Notes: generated by a model from the sequence alone, not told the origin. A stretch of 64,000 nucleotides of DNA from an uncultured Paracoccaceae bacterium (GCA_947488605.1 CANKZJ010000001.1:496001-560000), one strand, 5' to 3'. Positions 45,693 to 56,847 are shown, numbered from the stretch's first letter. Program-made: numbers and translations.

Positions 45693-46810
45693 AGTACCTT
45701 GTTCAGCACGGGCACCAAACGGGCCAAAGTCGCATCAACGTCATAAAGTTTATCAAGCCCGAACAGACCAAGGCGGAAGGTGCGAAAATCATCCGGCTCA
45801 TCGCATTGCAAGGGCACGCCAGCGGCAATTTGCATGCCCTCGGCTGCAAACTTTGATCCGTTCTGGATCGCGGGATCATCCGTATAGCTGACGACAACGC
45901 CGGGTGCGCCAAAACCATCGGCCGCGACTGAACGCAGGCCTTTATCAGCGAGAGTCTGACGCACGGCATCGCCCAGTTTCCACTGCGCATCTTTCAGCTT
46001 GTCGAAACCGAACGCTTTGGTCTCCAGCATCGTATCGCGGAACGCGCGTAAACCATCGGTCGGCATCGTGGCATGATACGCATGGCCGCCACCTAAGTAG
46101 GCTTGCATTATGCTGTGCCACTTTTTCAGATCAACCGTGAAAGAGTTCGATGTGGTCGTCGCCATTCGCTCAACCGCGCGCTCGGACATCATCACAAGTC
46201 CAGCGCAAGGTGTCGAAGACCAACCCTTTTGCGGCGCAGAAATCAGAACATCGACGCCAGTGGCTTTCATATCGACCCAAGCACACCCTGACGCGATACA
46301 GTCCAATACCATCAACGCGCCAACTTCATGCGCAGCATCCGCCAGTGCTTTTATATAGCCGTCAGGCAGGATGATCCCGGCTGATGTCTCAACATGAGGC
46401 GCAAAAACAACGTCTGGTTTTGCCTCTCTGATCGCCGCTGTGACATCCTCAATGGGTGCCGGCGCAAATGGTGCACGGGTGTCGTTGCCAGATTGTCGGG
46501 CTTTCATCACTGTCGTCTTTGCGGTGAAGTTGCCCGCGTCGAAAATCTGGCTCCACCGGTATGAAAACCATCCATTGCGCACAACAAATGCATGCGCATC
46601 AGCACCAAACTGACGCGCGACAGCTTCCATGCCATAGGTGCCGCCACCCGGCACCAACGCCACGTGATCCGCATTATAGACCTCCTGCAACATGCCAGAG
46701 ATATCGATCATTACCTCTTGAAAGGCTTTCGACATATGGTTCAGCGATCTGTCGGTAAAGACGACAGAAAACTCCATCAGCCCATCGGGGTCTACTTGTG
46801 CACCGTCCAT
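45689..46810 (-). CDS. Class V PLP-dependent aminotransferase
   Basis: A 373-residue fold-I aminotransferase of the serine-pyruvate/alanine-glyoxylate group. The PLP lysine lies in ISAPQKGWSSTPCAGLV, the cofactor Asp in LMVLDCIASGCAWVDM, and the phosphate/substrate region is ALVPGGGTYGMEAVARQF. It may interconvert glyoxylate or hydroxypyruvate and an amino acid, which would connect with the glycerate kinase in the window, although the genes are not linked. Substrate is inferred from family only. Confidence 0.87.
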   Translation of the reverse strand: MDGAQVDPDGLMEFSVVFTDRSLNHMSKAFQEVMIDISGMLQEVYNADHVALVPGGGTYGMEAVARQFGADAHAFVVRNGWFSYRWSQIFDAGNFTAKTTVMKARQSGNDTRAPFAPAPIEDVTAAIREAKPDVVFAPHVETSAGIILPDGYIKALADAAHEVGALMVLDCIASGCAWVDMKATGVDVLISAPQKGWSSTPCAGLVMMSERAVERMATTTSNSFTVDLKKWHSIMQAYLGGGHAYHATMPTDGLRAFRDTMLETKAFGFDKLKDAQWKLGDAVRQTLADKGLRSVAADGFGAPGVVVSYTDDPAIQNGSKFAAEGMQIAAGVPLQCDEPDDFRTFRLGLFGLDKLYDVDATLARLVPVLNKVL

Positions 46811-46951
46811 GTCTTATCCTCCAATTGTTGCCCTTGGGCTAGCGGGCCATGCAGCCGAAAGCAAAGCCTATTTGGGTATACAATTCGCATAATTCGCGCG
46901 AACGGGCCGCCCAAGATGCGCCACGCAGCCAACCGGATGCGGCGTTTTTCG

Positions 46952-47404
46952 CTAGATTGGACCTGGTCTGCGCTCTTCACTTAGCAGGACATTCGCCTCG
47001 ACATCCCCCACACCCGGCATGGTCATAATGCGGCGGCGGAGCACCCGTTCAAAATCAGCCAAATCTCTGGCCACTACACGCAGACGATAGTCATAGAGGC
47101 CCAGAACGTGGTCGACCGTTTGCACTTCGGGGATCGCACCGATTGCGCGCTCAAAATCCTCAAGGCTCACCCGGCCTTTGGTCGCGAGCTTCACACCCAG
47201 AAAGACTGTAACGCCAAAACCAACCTTTTCAGCATCAAGATCCAGCTTGCGGCCAGCAATGACGCCTGCGTCTTGCAAGCGTTTGATGCGGCGCCATGTG
47301 GCCGGCTGGCTGAGGCCAAGCTTCTGCCCCAGCTGCTTCGTTGATTGCTCGGCATTCGCACTCAGGGCACGCAATATCTGATGATCAAGTTCATCCAGGA
47401 TCAT
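46952..47404 (-). CDS. Lrp/AsnC family regulator (downstream copy)
   Basis: A 150-residue Lrp/AsnC regulator. The N-terminal helix-turn-helix (DHQILRALSANAEQSTKQLGQKLGLSQPATWRRIKRLQDAGVI) is followed by the AsnC/RAM ligand domain. Its ATG overlaps the upstream paralogue stop by four bases. The pair lies divergent from ilvC and is likely to respond to an amino acid. Confidence 0.9.
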   Translation of the reverse strand: MILDELDHQILRALSANAEQSTKQLGQKLGLSQPATWRRIKRLQDAGVIAGRKLDLDAEKVGFGVTVFLGVKLATKGRVSLEDFERAIGAIPEVQTVDHVLGLYDYRLRVVARDLADFERVLRRRIMTMPGVGDVEANVLLSEERRPGPI

Positions 47405-47868
47405 AGTGGCAGGCTTTCGTCTGATTTGACCGTAGCCACCGTCATCAGTGCTTCGATGTCTGCGATGTGTGGCAAGGTCAGCACCTGCTCACGGTAAAGC
47501 CTCTGATAGCCTGCTAAATCCTTTGCGATCAGCGACAAGCGAACGTCGACACGCCCCAGGAAAGTTTGAATCTCAATGACCTCAGGAACGGCGCGGGCGG
47601 CTTCAATAAAATCATCAAAGGCACGCGGGACAGTCTTGTCCAGCGTGACCCGTAGGCTAACGGCAATTGTGTAACCCAATGCGCGCCAATCAATGATGGC
47701 ATGGCTGCCGCGTAGAACACCATCTTCGCGCAACCGATCCAACCTGCGGGTGATCCGCGCAGGCGTCAGTCCAAGGCGATCAGCCAAGTCAGGCACTGTT
47801 TGTGTTGGATCAGCTTGCAACAAGCGCAAAAGCCGACGGTCAGCATCATCAAGCATAATATTTTGCAT
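47401..47868 (-). CDS. Lrp/AsnC family regulator (upstream copy)
   Basis: A 155-residue Lrp/AsnC regulator: DDADRRLLRLLQADPTQTVPDLADRLGLTPARITRRLDRLREDGVL is the DNA-binding half, followed by a RAM domain ending near DIEALMTVATVK. It is the first of two overlapping Lrp genes and stands 119 bases from the divergent ilvC, making ilvC a natural regulatory target. The two proteins may form mixed oligomers. Confidence 0.9.
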   Translation of the reverse strand: MQNIMLDDADRRLLRLLQADPTQTVPDLADRLGLTPARITRRLDRLREDGVLRGSHAIIDWRALGYTIAVSLRVTLDKTVPRAFDDFIEAARAVPEVIEIQTFLGRVDVRLSLIAKDLAGYQRLYREQVLTLPHIADIEALMTVATVKSDESLPL

Positions 47869-47894
47869 AATTGAATTTCACACGCATAACAATC

Positions 47895-47915
47895 ATCATC
47901 TTGCCAAAAATACTC
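47895..47915. repeat. Second copy of the 21-base intergenic motif
   Basis: ATCATCTTGCC then AAAAATACTC, matching 19 of 21 bases of 9728-9748. Here it lacks the GC hairpins and sits between lrp and ilvC, about 70 bases before the ilvC start. Confidence 0.55.
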
Positions 47916-47972
47916 ATAAATCAAACCTCACAAATCAGTGTTATCTCGATATAAGCACATCAGAAACCCTAG

Positions 47973-49010
<1,038 letters not shown>

Positions 49011-49021
49011 TCGACACGTAA

Positions 49022-49039
49022 GGTGGATCATGATCCACC
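49022..49039. repeat. Perfect 18-base palindrome after ilvC
   Basis: GGTGGATCATGATCCACC is fully self-complementary and lies 11 bases after the ilvC stop, just before the terminator. It may be a protein-binding site or an extra RNA hairpin. Confidence 0.6.
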
Positions 49040-49048
49040 ATACACTTC

Positions 49049-49083
49049 AGGAAGGCCCGGGCTTTGTCCGGGCCTTCCTTGTT
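49049..49083 (+). terminator. Rho-independent terminator of ilvC
   Basis: A perfect 12-base stem AGGAAGGCCCGG/CCGGGCCTTCCT with a seven-base loop, followed by TGTT. It lies directly upstream of the DMT transporter gene. Confidence 0.88.
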
Positions 49084-49094
49084 AAAGGACCAGG

Positions 49095-49994
49095 ATGACG
49101 ACCCAACCAACCCCTGCCAATTGGCTTTCGATTGCCGCCCTTGGATTGATCTGGGGTGCGACGTTCATGGTCGTCGCCATTGCATTGGAAGGCTACGGTC
49201 CACTGACGGTCGCATGTGCGCGTACCACGCTCGGTGCCGCAGCGCTCTTGATATTGATGCGATTTCTCAAACGCCCACTGCCCGTTTTCTCACGCCAGAT
49301 GTCCGCTTACCTGATCGTCATCGGGTTGCTGAATACGGCCCTGCCCTTCGCGCTGCTTAGCTGGGGGCAACAGTTCGTGCCGTCTGCATTTGCGGGGATA
49401 TCGATGGCGGCACTTCCGCTATTCGTCTTGCCGCTGGCGCACATCTTTACTGACGAAAAAATGCATTTTCGCAATACGTTAGGTGTGATCTTGGGATTTG
49501 TAGGAGCAATTGTGCTGATCGGTCCCGGTGTGCTGAAACTTGGCACCGGGATGGAGCCATTGGGCCAATTGGCCTGCATCGCCGCGTCGATTTCTTACGC
49601 CGTCTCAAGCATTATGACCCGACGTTGCCCGCCCATTGACGCAATCACAATGGCAGCCCTTTTGCTGACGGTGGGATCAATAGCATTGATCCCCGCAATG
49701 CTTGTTTTTGAGGGCATCCCCACGATCGGTGACACCCGACCAACCATAGCAATCTTGGTCCTTGGATTCATTCCAACTGCACTGGCAGCGTTAATCCGCG
49801 TGGCGACAATCCGCAGTGCAGGTGCAATTTTCATGACACTGGTGAACTATCAGGTCCCACTTTGGTCGATGGTATTTGGCGTTCTGGTCCTGAACGAAGT
49901 TCTGCCGTTTCGCTTTTTCGCAGCATTGGGTCTGATCATGATCGGATTGATCATCAGCCAATGGAGCAGCCTCAAAAGGCTTTTGCTGCGCTAA
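49095..49994 (+). CDS. EamA/DMT family transporter
   Basis: A 299-residue transporter with ten predicted helices formed by two EamA repeats: [33 protein letters not shown] (repeat 1) and [20 protein letters not shown]-like start of repeat 2. It probably exports a small metabolite such as an amino acid; ligand unknown. Its position after ilvC is suggestive but a terminator separates them. The 3' end overlaps the convergent glmM gene by four bases. Confidence 0.88.
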   Translation: MTTQPTPANWLSIAALGLIWGATFMVVAIALEGYGPLTVACARTTLGAAALLILMRFLKRPLPVFSRQMSAYLIVIGLLNTALPFALLSWGQQFVPSAFAGISMAALPLFVLPLAHIFTDEKMHFRNTLGVILGFVGAIVLIGPGVLKLGTGMEPLGQLACIAASISYAVSSIMTRRCPPIDAITMAALLLTVGSIALIPAMLVFEGIPTIGDTRPTIAILVLGFIPTALAALIRVATIRSAGAIFMTLVNYQVPLWSMVFGVLVLNEVLPFRFFAALGLIMIGLIISQWSSLKRLLLR

Positions 49995-51334
49995 ACGGCG
50001 GCGGTCACTTCGGCGACGATGCTGTCGACCACTTCAGACAAGAGTGCATCATCTTCGCATTCGGCCATCACGCGGATCAACGGTTCTGTGCCAGATTTGC
50101 GGATCAACAAACGTCCTTTTCCAACAAGTCTACTCTCGGCATCAGCAATAGATTTTTGGACCGCATCCACGCCCAAAGGGTTCTGTCCGACGCCGTATCG
50201 CACGTTCTTAAGCATCTGCGGGACGGTCTCAAAACGTTTTGTGAGCGCGCTCGCTGGGTCCCCACCCTCTATCATCGCAGACAGAAACTGTAGCCCGGCC
50301 AGCAGACCGTCACCGGTCGTCGCATAATCCGTCATCACGATATGGCCGGACTGTTCGCCGCCAAGGTTCCATCCGTTTGCACGCATCGCCTCGACCACAT
50401 AGCGGTCACCAACCGCCGTGCGCTCAAGTCGTAGCCCGCGACCGTCTAGATAGCGCTCTAGCCCGAGGTTGGACATAACGGTCGCCACCAGCGTTCCACC
50501 GTTAAGACGGTCTTGATCTGCCCACCGTCCGGCCATCAGCGCCATCAATTGATCACCGTCAGCGACCTTACCGTTTTCGTCCAGGATCATGACCCGGTCC
50601 GCATCACCATCAAGACAGATCCCGACATGAGCGCCTTCGCGCACAACGGCTTCTGCCGCAGCTGACGTATCGGTAGAACCGCATCCGTCATTGATGTTGT
50701 AGCCATCAGGGCTGACGCCGACCGGGATCACTGTTGCGCCCAGTTCCCACAAAACCTCTGGCGCGACGCGGTGTGCGGCACCGTTTGCACAATCAATCAC
50801 CACCTTCAAACCATCCAGACGCATACCGGAAGTGAACGTCGACTTCACTCGTTCTGCATAGCGAAAGCGTCCGTCGTCGATGCGTTTGGCGCGTCCAATA
50901 TTCTTGGCTTGAGCAGGCTCAACGGCTTCGGCAATCAGCGCCTCAATTTCCGCCTCAGCCTCGTCCGAAAGCTTAAACCCGTCCGGGCCAAAGAATTTAA
51001 TACCGTTGTCATGATGCGGGTTGTGGCTGGCGGAGATCATGATGCCAAGATCGGCGCGCATCGATGTCGTCAGCAAACCAACCGCAGGTGTCGGCACAGG
51101 GCCGAGAAGCAGCACGTTCATGCCCGTGCTGGTTAATCCGGCAGTCAGCGCGCTTTCAAACATATAGCCTGACAGCCGCGTATCTTTGCCGATCACGACG
51201 CGGTGGCCGTTAGATCCATCATTGCGAAAATACCGACCGGCGGCGGCACCAATCTTCAGCGCCATTTCTGCCGTCATCGGGTACTGGTTTGCCTTACCGC
51301 GCACACCGTCCGTGCCAAAAAGTTTCCGTGTCAT
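49991..51334 (-). CDS. glmM: Phosphoglucosamine mutase
   Basis: A 447-residue enzyme converting glucosamine 6-phosphate to glucosamine 1-phosphate for UDP-GlcNAc. The N-terminus [13 protein letters not shown], the active phosphoserine loop [21 protein letters not shown], the metal loop [14 protein letters not shown] and the phosphate-binding [15 protein letters not shown] are intact. ATG 51334 overlaps the folP stop by four bases. The folP-glmM order is common in proteobacteria. Confidence 0.97.
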   Translation of the reverse strand: MTRKLFGTDGVRGKANQYPMTAEMALKIGAAAGRYFRNDGSNGHRVVIGKDTRLSGYMFESALTAGLTSTGMNVLLLGPVPTPAVGLLTTSMRADLGIMISASHNPHHDNGIKFFGPDGFKLSDEAEAEIEALIAEAVEPAQAKNIGRAKRIDDGRFRYAERVKSTFTSGMRLDGLKVVIDCANGAAHRVAPEVLWELGATVIPVGVSPDGYNINDGCGSTDTSAAAEAVVREGAHVGICLDGDADRVMILDENGKVADGDQLMALMAGRWADQDRLNGGTLVATVMSNLGLERYLDGRGLRLERTAVGDRYVVEAMRANGWNLGGEQSGHIVMTDYATTGDGLLAGLQFLSAMIEGGDPASALTKRFETVPQMLKNVRYGVGQNPLGVDAVQKSIADAESRLVGKGRLLIRKSGTEPLIRVMAECEDDALLSEVVDSIVAEVTAAV

Positions 51335-52344
51335 GTCATTGCTGCCCCGCCAATTGCCCATTCCAGGTCTAGTGCCTGCTTTGTGGCGAATATATCGTGA
51401 ACCCGCAGGATTTGCACGCCCCGCCGTGCCGCGAACAGGGCAACGGCCACAGAACCGCTCACCCGGTCACTGGCATCCTTGCCGCCACCAAGGGTTCCAA
51501 TAAAGCGTTTGCGGGAGGCCCCGACCAAAATCGGGCAACCAAGGCCGTGAAAAATGGCGATGCCACGCAGCAAGATCAGATTGTGTTCAACCGTTTTGCC
51601 AAACCCGATGCCCGGATCAACGATGATCTGATCACGGGGAATTCCCGCGGCAACTGCCGCATCGATGCGCGCCGACAGAAAATCATAAACATCCAGCAGA
51701 ACATCGTCGTAGTTCGGATCGCTCTGCATCGTTTCAGGCGACCCCTGCGCGTGCATCAGGCATACGGGCGCTCCTGCTTTTGCTGCGACGTCGGCTAACG
51801 CGGGATCGAAAGTAAAAGCAGCGACGTCATTGATCAGCGTTGCTCCGGCCTCAAGTGCGGCAGCGCCAACAGGTGCTTTGCGTGTATCAATAGATATCGG
51901 TACATCGCTTTGATCGCGAATAGCCGCGATGACAGGCGACGTCCGGTAGATTTCTTCAGCAACCTGCACTTCTGCGGCACCGGGGCGGGTGCTTTCACCG
52001 CCCACGTCGATGATCGCAGCACCTTCGCTTTGCATTTGCCTTGCATGGTCTAGGGCGCGAGCGGGCGCATCAAACTGACCGCCATCGGAAAAGCTATCCG
52101 GCGTGACATTCAAAATTCCCATCAACTGCGGACGTGTCATATCCATACTATTGATAGCGGGTCGCGCATTGATCAAACGGTCCAGTACATCTCCGGAGAT
52201 TTCCGCAGCTGGAATCGTCTGCATCCCGCCGCCCCGTTCGTGAACTGCGACAGTATCAAACCAGCACAACCCACCAGCCAACGGAAAACTCTGCCGTGTC
52301 GGCAGCTCACCAAAGCGCGCAATGGGACGGTAATACAACGTCAT
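51331..52344 (-). CDS. folP: Dihydropteroate synthase
   Basis: A 337-residue enzyme joining 6-hydroxymethyl-pterin pyrophosphate and p-aminobenzoate. [17 protein letters not shown] (pterin/diphosphate loop), [19 protein letters not shown], and [16 protein letters not shown] with its phosphate-binding Arg/Lys are present. About 65 residues precede the DHPS core, longer than in E. coli. It overlaps folB by four bases and glmM by four bases. Confidence 0.96.
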   Translation of the reverse strand: MTLYYRPIARFGELPTRQSFPLAGGLCWFDTVAVHERGGGMQTIPAAEISGDVLDRLINARPAINSMDMTRPQLMGILNVTPDSFSDGGQFDAPARALDHARQMQSEGAAIIDVGGESTRPGAAEVQVAEEIYRTSPVIAAIRDQSDVPISIDTRKAPVGAAALEAGATLINDVAAFTFDPALADVAAKAGAPVCLMHAQGSPETMQSDPNYDDVLLDVYDFLSARIDAAVAAGIPRDQIIVDPGIGFGKTVEHNLILLRGIAIFHGLGCPILVGASRKRFIGTLGGGKDASDRVSGSVAVALFAARRGVQILRVHDIFATKQALDLEWAIGGAAMT

Positions 52345-53261
52345 GTAAGATCAGTTACATCGGACATCATTTCGCGCACCTGCACTTTGGCCATTGGGGC
52401 GGTCTCACCGATGATCAATAGTTCTTTGGCGCGCATGTCTTCGGCAAACCACGCAACAAGTGCCACGGCATCACACGGGCTGGCGGACGGACCATCGACG
52501 GCATCAAGAACAATTTTGGAAGGCGCCCAAACACAAATCTGGCCGTTCTTCATCGCCCAGTCGAGTTCTGTCCGCGTGCCAACCACCATCAAACGGCGAT
52601 CTTTCGCGGCTAAGGTCCACGCGTTTTGTTCAATTGCCAGCAAATCAATGCGGCGTTGCGCCAATGCATTGTCGGCCTTGGGCGCAGGCACCTCTGACGA
52701 TCCCACACAAAAGATCAACGGCGCATCCATCGCGGCAAGTTGGTCAATCCATGACCCCAAATGCGGCTTGGCTATCGCGTCATTTGACAAATAAACCATC
52801 CGGGGATGCGGGGCCTCGACATGTTCCTGACCCCCAAGATCAACACCGTCGCGCGACCGGACAATCTCCACACCCAACGAAAACGGGCCACGGTCGAGCT
52901 TTTCGATACGGACAAATACACGCTCTGCCTGAGGTTCCAGCAAGATACGTTCCGCCACCCGCGCTGCGAGTGTTTCAAGCAGGTTAATCCGCTCGGCATC
53001 AAGCTCGATACTGATGGCCTCAGTGACCTTGTCATAAGACAGGATCCGGTCGACGTCATCATCGATGGGTCCCGTCATCGGCAACACCTCGACCACGACA
53101 TTAAAGCGGACGCGCTGCAATGTACCGCGTTCTTGCTGAAAGGCGCCAATTTCGACTTCGACGGTATAGTCGCGCAACGAAATACGGTCGCAAGGGGTTT
53201 GGCTGCTGGCCTCGGCCCGCTCACTTGGGTGCGCAAAGGCAAGGCGAATGTCATCGGTCAT
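52341..53261 (-). CDS. folB: Dihydroneopterin aldolase with long C-terminal extension
   Basis: About 306 residues, whereas classical FolB has ~120. Residues about 22-128 form the FolB domain (DRISLRDYTVEVEIGAF, DRILSYDKVTEAI, INLLETLAARVAERIL, VRIEKLDRGPFSLGVEI). The remaining ~170 residues are a second domain: CVGSSEVPAPKADNALAQRR and PCDAVALVAWFAEDMRAKELLII look like an amino-acid-kinase-type fold, where a D-x-x-A-x-x-x-A helix precedes a hydrophobic strand. A kinase role in pterin metabolism is speculative. Alternative start: ATG 53273. No folK gene is nearby. Confidence 0.82.
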   Translation of the reverse strand: MTDDIRLAFAHPSERAEASSQTPCDRISLRDYTVEVEIGAFQQERGTLQRVRFNVVVEVLPMTGPIDDDVDRILSYDKVTEAISIELDAERINLLETLAARVAERILLEPQAERVFVRIEKLDRGPFSLGVEIVRSRDGVDLGGQEHVEAPHPRMVYLSNDAIAKPHLGSWIDQLAAMDAPLIFCVGSSEVPAPKADNALAQRRIDLLAIEQNAWTLAAKDRRLMVVGTRTELDWAMKNGQICVWAPSKIVLDAVDGPSASPCDAVALVAWFAEDMRAKELLIIGETAPMAKVQVREMMSDVTDLT

Positions 53262-53356
53262 AGTGGCGTCCATCGCAAGATATTGACCCTTGGGATACAA
53301 GGCGCTTCAATCCACGGCAAGCGCCAGTGACGACGCCCATCCCCCTGCATGCGACG

Positions 53357-54025
53357 TTAGTTAGACGCGGTACGTACCGGCTGGCGATAAAAATAGTGAA
53401 AACCGATAGAGGCCGTGCGCGGATAACGCTGCGCCCAAGACGGGCTCACAGCTTTCGTATGATAGTGCGTTGCACCACCTGTCAGAACGCGCGGCGCGCC
53501 ATCAATCAACAAACGTGCGACCTTACCAACGCGGTCCCATGACCGCGGCTCGCCGATTGTTTCGGGTTTGCCGTCACATGTATAAGTAAACTGGCAAGCA
53601 TACTTGCGACCGGTGCCTTGGTTGATCACGTTGCACAGCGTGTCGGGATAGGCATCGCTATCTACACGGTTCAGAATTACTTCGCCGACGGCAAACATGC
53701 CGCGCACGGTTTCACCACGCGCCTCGAAGTACAGCGCTTCGGACAAACATTGCCACTGCGCACCACCTTCGGTGACCGGCTGTGCCGCCAGAAAGTCGCG
53801 ATCATACACGATGCCTGCACGTGTTGCCAAACCGCGCTCGCCAACAGTCGGCAAGGTCGTCAGCATATTCATACGGCTGTCTGGCACCACGGACAAAGCT
53901 TCGCGTTCTTGACCCAGTATCGCGCCCAACCGACTGGCAATCAGTTCCTCAGCGGCAGCAGAGGTCGCGCCGACACAAATCGTTGCCGCGGAAATCGCGG
54001 CGAAAAACACTTTAAAAACACTCAT
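53357..54025 (-). CDS. SleB-type cell wall hydrolase
   Basis: A 222-residue exported protein with signal peptide ending SAAA-EE near residue 25. The C-terminal Hydrolase_2 (SleB) domain has CLSEALYFEARGE with the catalytic Glu, VGEVILNRVDSDAYPDTLCNVINQG and GATHYHTKAVSPSWA. It likely trims peptidoglycan, a lytic transglycosylase-like activity. ATG 54025 begins MSVFKVFFAA; the open frame begins three codons earlier. Confidence 0.9.
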   Translation of the reverse strand: MSVFKVFFAAISAATICVGATSAAAEELIASRLGAILGQEREALSVVPDSRMNMLTTLPTVGERGLATRAGIVYDRDFLAAQPVTEGGAQWQCLSEALYFEARGETVRGMFAVGEVILNRVDSDAYPDTLCNVINQGTGRKYACQFTYTCDGKPETIGEPRSWDRVGKVARLLIDGAPRVLTGGATHYHTKAVSPSWAQRYPRTASIGFHYFYRQPVRTASN

Positions 54026-54219
54026 TTTTCCCACCCAGGAAATGACGCGGCAATGCTCCGCGCTAGCGGGGCTGTCTTTAGGGGAAACAAAGCTTTGCGT
54101 CTACCCCTTGGGCGTCACTGTCCCCAAACCGGCGACACAACAGCCCGATACTACCCACTATTTCGTGTTTCCGCCCAAAATGAGACCAAAAAGACACAAT
54201 ATGTGGTATTGCGGCGCTG

Positions 54220-56769
54220 CTACACTCTGTCAGCCAGCGCCAATTGGGCGGCGGTGAGTCGCGCAACAGGCACGCGAAATGGTGAACACGAGATATAATC
54301 AAACTTCTGGGCACGACAGAAGGCGATCGCAGATCGATCACCCCCATGTTCGCCGCAAAGTGAGAGGATCACATCTTGTCGTCCAAGACGCCCACGCTCA
54401 GCTCCAATAGAGATCAGCTCGCCAACACCTTCAATATCAAGCGTATGGAACGGGTCCTCGGCATAGACGCCTTGCTGCACGTAAGATGACATAAAACGGC
54501 CGGCATCGTCGCGCGATAGGCCGTAAGTCATCTGCGTCAGGTCGTTTGTCCCGAAAGACAAAAACGCAGCATGCGCGGCAATATCTTGAGCGCGCAAAGC
54601 AGCGCGCGGTGTCTCGACCATGACACCCAGACGATACTCAAAGTCGGTTTGGCTCTTTGCGCGCACGGCATTGGCCACACCATCAATCCGCGCTTTCATC
54701 AGTTCAACTTCGCGCACTGCACTGATCAAGGGGATCATGATCTCAACCTGAAGCGAGATTCCCTTTTTCTCGACAGCAACCAAGGCCTCAAAAATGGCCC
54801 GCGCCTGCATGTCGTAAATTTCAGGGATGGCAATGCCCAATCGGACACCGCGCATGCCCAACATTGGATTGTATTCAGACAGGGCATCAACACGTTCAAT
54901 GACATCCGGCAAAGGCAAAGCGACCTGTTCGGCCAAATCACGCATGCCGGCTTTATCGAACGGCAGGAATTCATGAAGCGGCGGATCAAACAGACGCACA
55001 CAAACGTTCTTACCGGCCATAATCTCGAACAAGGCTTGAAAATCGGCGCGCTGCATCGGCAACAAGCGGTCCAGAACTTCGCGCCGATCATCGCTTTCTT
55101 CGGCAAAGATCATCTCGCGCATAACGCCAAGGCGGTCGCCCTCAAAGAACATATGCTCTGTACGACACAGACCGATGCCTTCGGCGGCAAAATTCTGCGC
55201 GGTTTGGGCATCCGCCGGTGTATCCGCGTTCGCACGGACCCCGATATCGCGGAAATCATCTGCCCACTCCAGCAAGGTCTGAAACGCACCATCAAGTGCG
55301 GCCTCCAGCATTGGCGGCTCTCCGGCCAAGACCTGTCCCGTACTGCCATCAACGGTAATCATGTCACCGGTCTTAAATTCGCGCCCATCAGGTGCGATAA
55401 TGCGCCCACGCTTACGGTCAATCGACAAATCAGATGCACCAACGACGCAAGGCAAACCAATGCCCCGCCCAATCACAGCGGCGTGGCTTGTCACACCGCC
55501 GCGCATTGTCAAAACGGCATGGGCCGCATGCATGCCGCGGATGTCTTCCGGTGTCGTCTCGCGGCGCACCAGCACACAAGGCTCACCGCGCGCAGCACTG
55601 GCCTGCGCCTCTTGGGCTGTCAAAACGATCCGACCCGAGGCCGCACCGGGACTGGCCGCAATACCGCCAACTATCATATCACGCTGCGCATTCGGGTCGA
55701 CCTGACGGTGAAGCAATTCTGACAAAGCAGCCGGTTTGACACGCATCACGGCTTCTTCACGCGGAATAACCTGCGCTTCGGCCAAGGCGACGGCGATCTT
55801 AACGGAGGCCCGTGATGTGCGCTGTACACGCACCGCATCCAGTATCTGCAAAGCACCATTTTGAAGCGTGAATTTCACTTCCATTTCTTCGCGCAGGCGG
55901 CGACGGCAAATATCGCCATACGACACAAGTTGCGCAAACTGCTCAGGGCATAACTCTTCCAGTGACGGACCACGTGGATCGCGCGTCAGGTAAATTGCGC
56001 CGTCCGTATCTTTGGCGACATCTTGGCCTTTGATTTGACCCTCACTGACATAACGTCCAATGATCTGGGGCTTGCCCGACTGCGAACTGACGAACTGAAT
56101 AACGCCCTGCCCGCATTCGCCCTGCCCCGCGCCAAGCGCCATCGCCTGCACCACAAGTCCAAGACCTGCATTCGCTGGCGCACCTTTGGCCTGCCGCAAA
56201 AGCCGTGCAGTCGTGCCATCCCACGCGCGTGCCATTGAACGCAGCACTTCGGCGAGTTGCACCGACACATCTTGCGGGAACGGCGTGTCTGTTTCGAGCT
56301 CAAACGTATCGAGCATTACTTTCAGACTGGCAGCATCGGCCACGTCAGGAAGGTAGAATTCGTCCGGATCCAAACGCGCCACGTGGATCGCGTAGGATTG
56401 CACAAACCGCAGGTAGAGCCTGGTCGCGGCCTCGGGCCCAATGCGCGTGGTCAATTCCGCATGGCGGGCATCGTTCATGCCGACGTTCAAAATCGCACTC
56501 GGACCGCCCCAATCGGGATCTTGGCTAGAGGGCCGAACGGACAACAACGGCGTGTCACCAAAAGGTGCCAACAACGCCGTCATATCAGGCAGGTTGCCAA
56601 GCGCTGCCTCGTGAACCGCATCAAACGATAACGCGACCGTCACCGGCAAAGGCATATCCAACCGCACCAACCGCTGTAGGCATTTCGCACGGCCACCATA
56701 CACCGACGCCTTCATGGGCGCAGTCGCGGTGACGAGCGTCAAAGGCCCATATGTCGTCTGTTGCTGCAC
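54220..56769 (-). CDS. Pyruvate phosphate dikinase-like protein with diverged ATP-binding domain
   Basis: An 849-residue PEP-utilising enzyme, slightly shorter than PPDK (~880). The swivelling domain has the phosphohistidine motif TMRGGVTSHAAVIG (His429). The C-terminal barrel has CRTEHMFF, the PEP-site Arg region and active-site Cys805 (LSLCGEHGG). The N-terminal ATP-grasp half is diverged: the usual QTR end of this domain reads LDAVRVQRT, and SVRPSSQDPDWGGPSAILNVGMND replaces the standard SVRSGA segment. It may be a true PPDK or a different dikinase. It follows glyS on the same strand. Confidence 0.85.
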   Translation of the reverse strand: MQQQTTYGPLTLVTATAPMKASVYGGRAKCLQRLVRLDMPLPVTVALSFDAVHEAALGNLPDMTALLAPFGDTPLLSVRPSSQDPDWGGPSAILNVGMNDARHAELTTRIGPEAATRLYLRFVQSYAIHVARLDPDEFYLPDVADAASLKVMLDTFELETDTPFPQDVSVQLAEVLRSMARAWDGTTARLLRQAKGAPANAGLGLVVQAMALGAGQGECGQGVIQFVSSQSGKPQIIGRYVSEGQIKGQDVAKDTDGAIYLTRDPRGPSLEELCPEQFAQLVSYGDICRRRLREEMEVKFTLQNGALQILDAVRVQRTSRASVKIAVALAEAQVIPREEAVMRVKPAALSELLHRQVDPNAQRDMIVGGIAASPGAASGRIVLTAQEAQASAARGEPCVLVRRETTPEDIRGMHAAHAVLTMRGGVTSHAAVIGRGIGLPCVVGASDLSIDRKRGRIIAPDGREFKTGDMITVDGSTGQVLAGEPPMLEAALDGAFQTLLEWADDFRDIGVRANADTPADAQTAQNFAAEGIGLCRTEHMFFEGDRLGVMREMIFAEESDDRREVLDRLLPMQRADFQALFEIMAGKNVCVRLFDPPLHEFLPFDKAGMRDLAEQVALPLPDVIERVDALSEYNPMLGMRGVRLGIAIPEIYDMQARAIFEALVAVEKKGISLQVEIMIPLISAVREVELMKARIDGVANAVRAKSQTDFEYRLGVMVETPRAALRAQDIAAHAAFLSFGTNDLTQMTYGLSRDDAGRFMSSYVQQGVYAEDPFHTLDIEGVGELISIGAERGRLGRQDVILSLCGEHGGDRSAIAFCRAQKFDYISCSPFRVPVARLTAAQLALADRV

Positions 56770-56847
56770 TGCGGCACCGATCTATTGTTCAGGTGCAGCA
56801 TAACCGTGAAATCGTTCACGTGTACATAAAAGTTTACAGCTTTCTGA

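Noticed and set aside
54571-55722. 383-codon plus-strand ORF opposite the PPDK-like gene
   Set aside because: Antisense shadow of a clear PEP-utilising enzyme with intact active-site motifs; composition is His/Gln/Arg rich as expected for a shadow frame.
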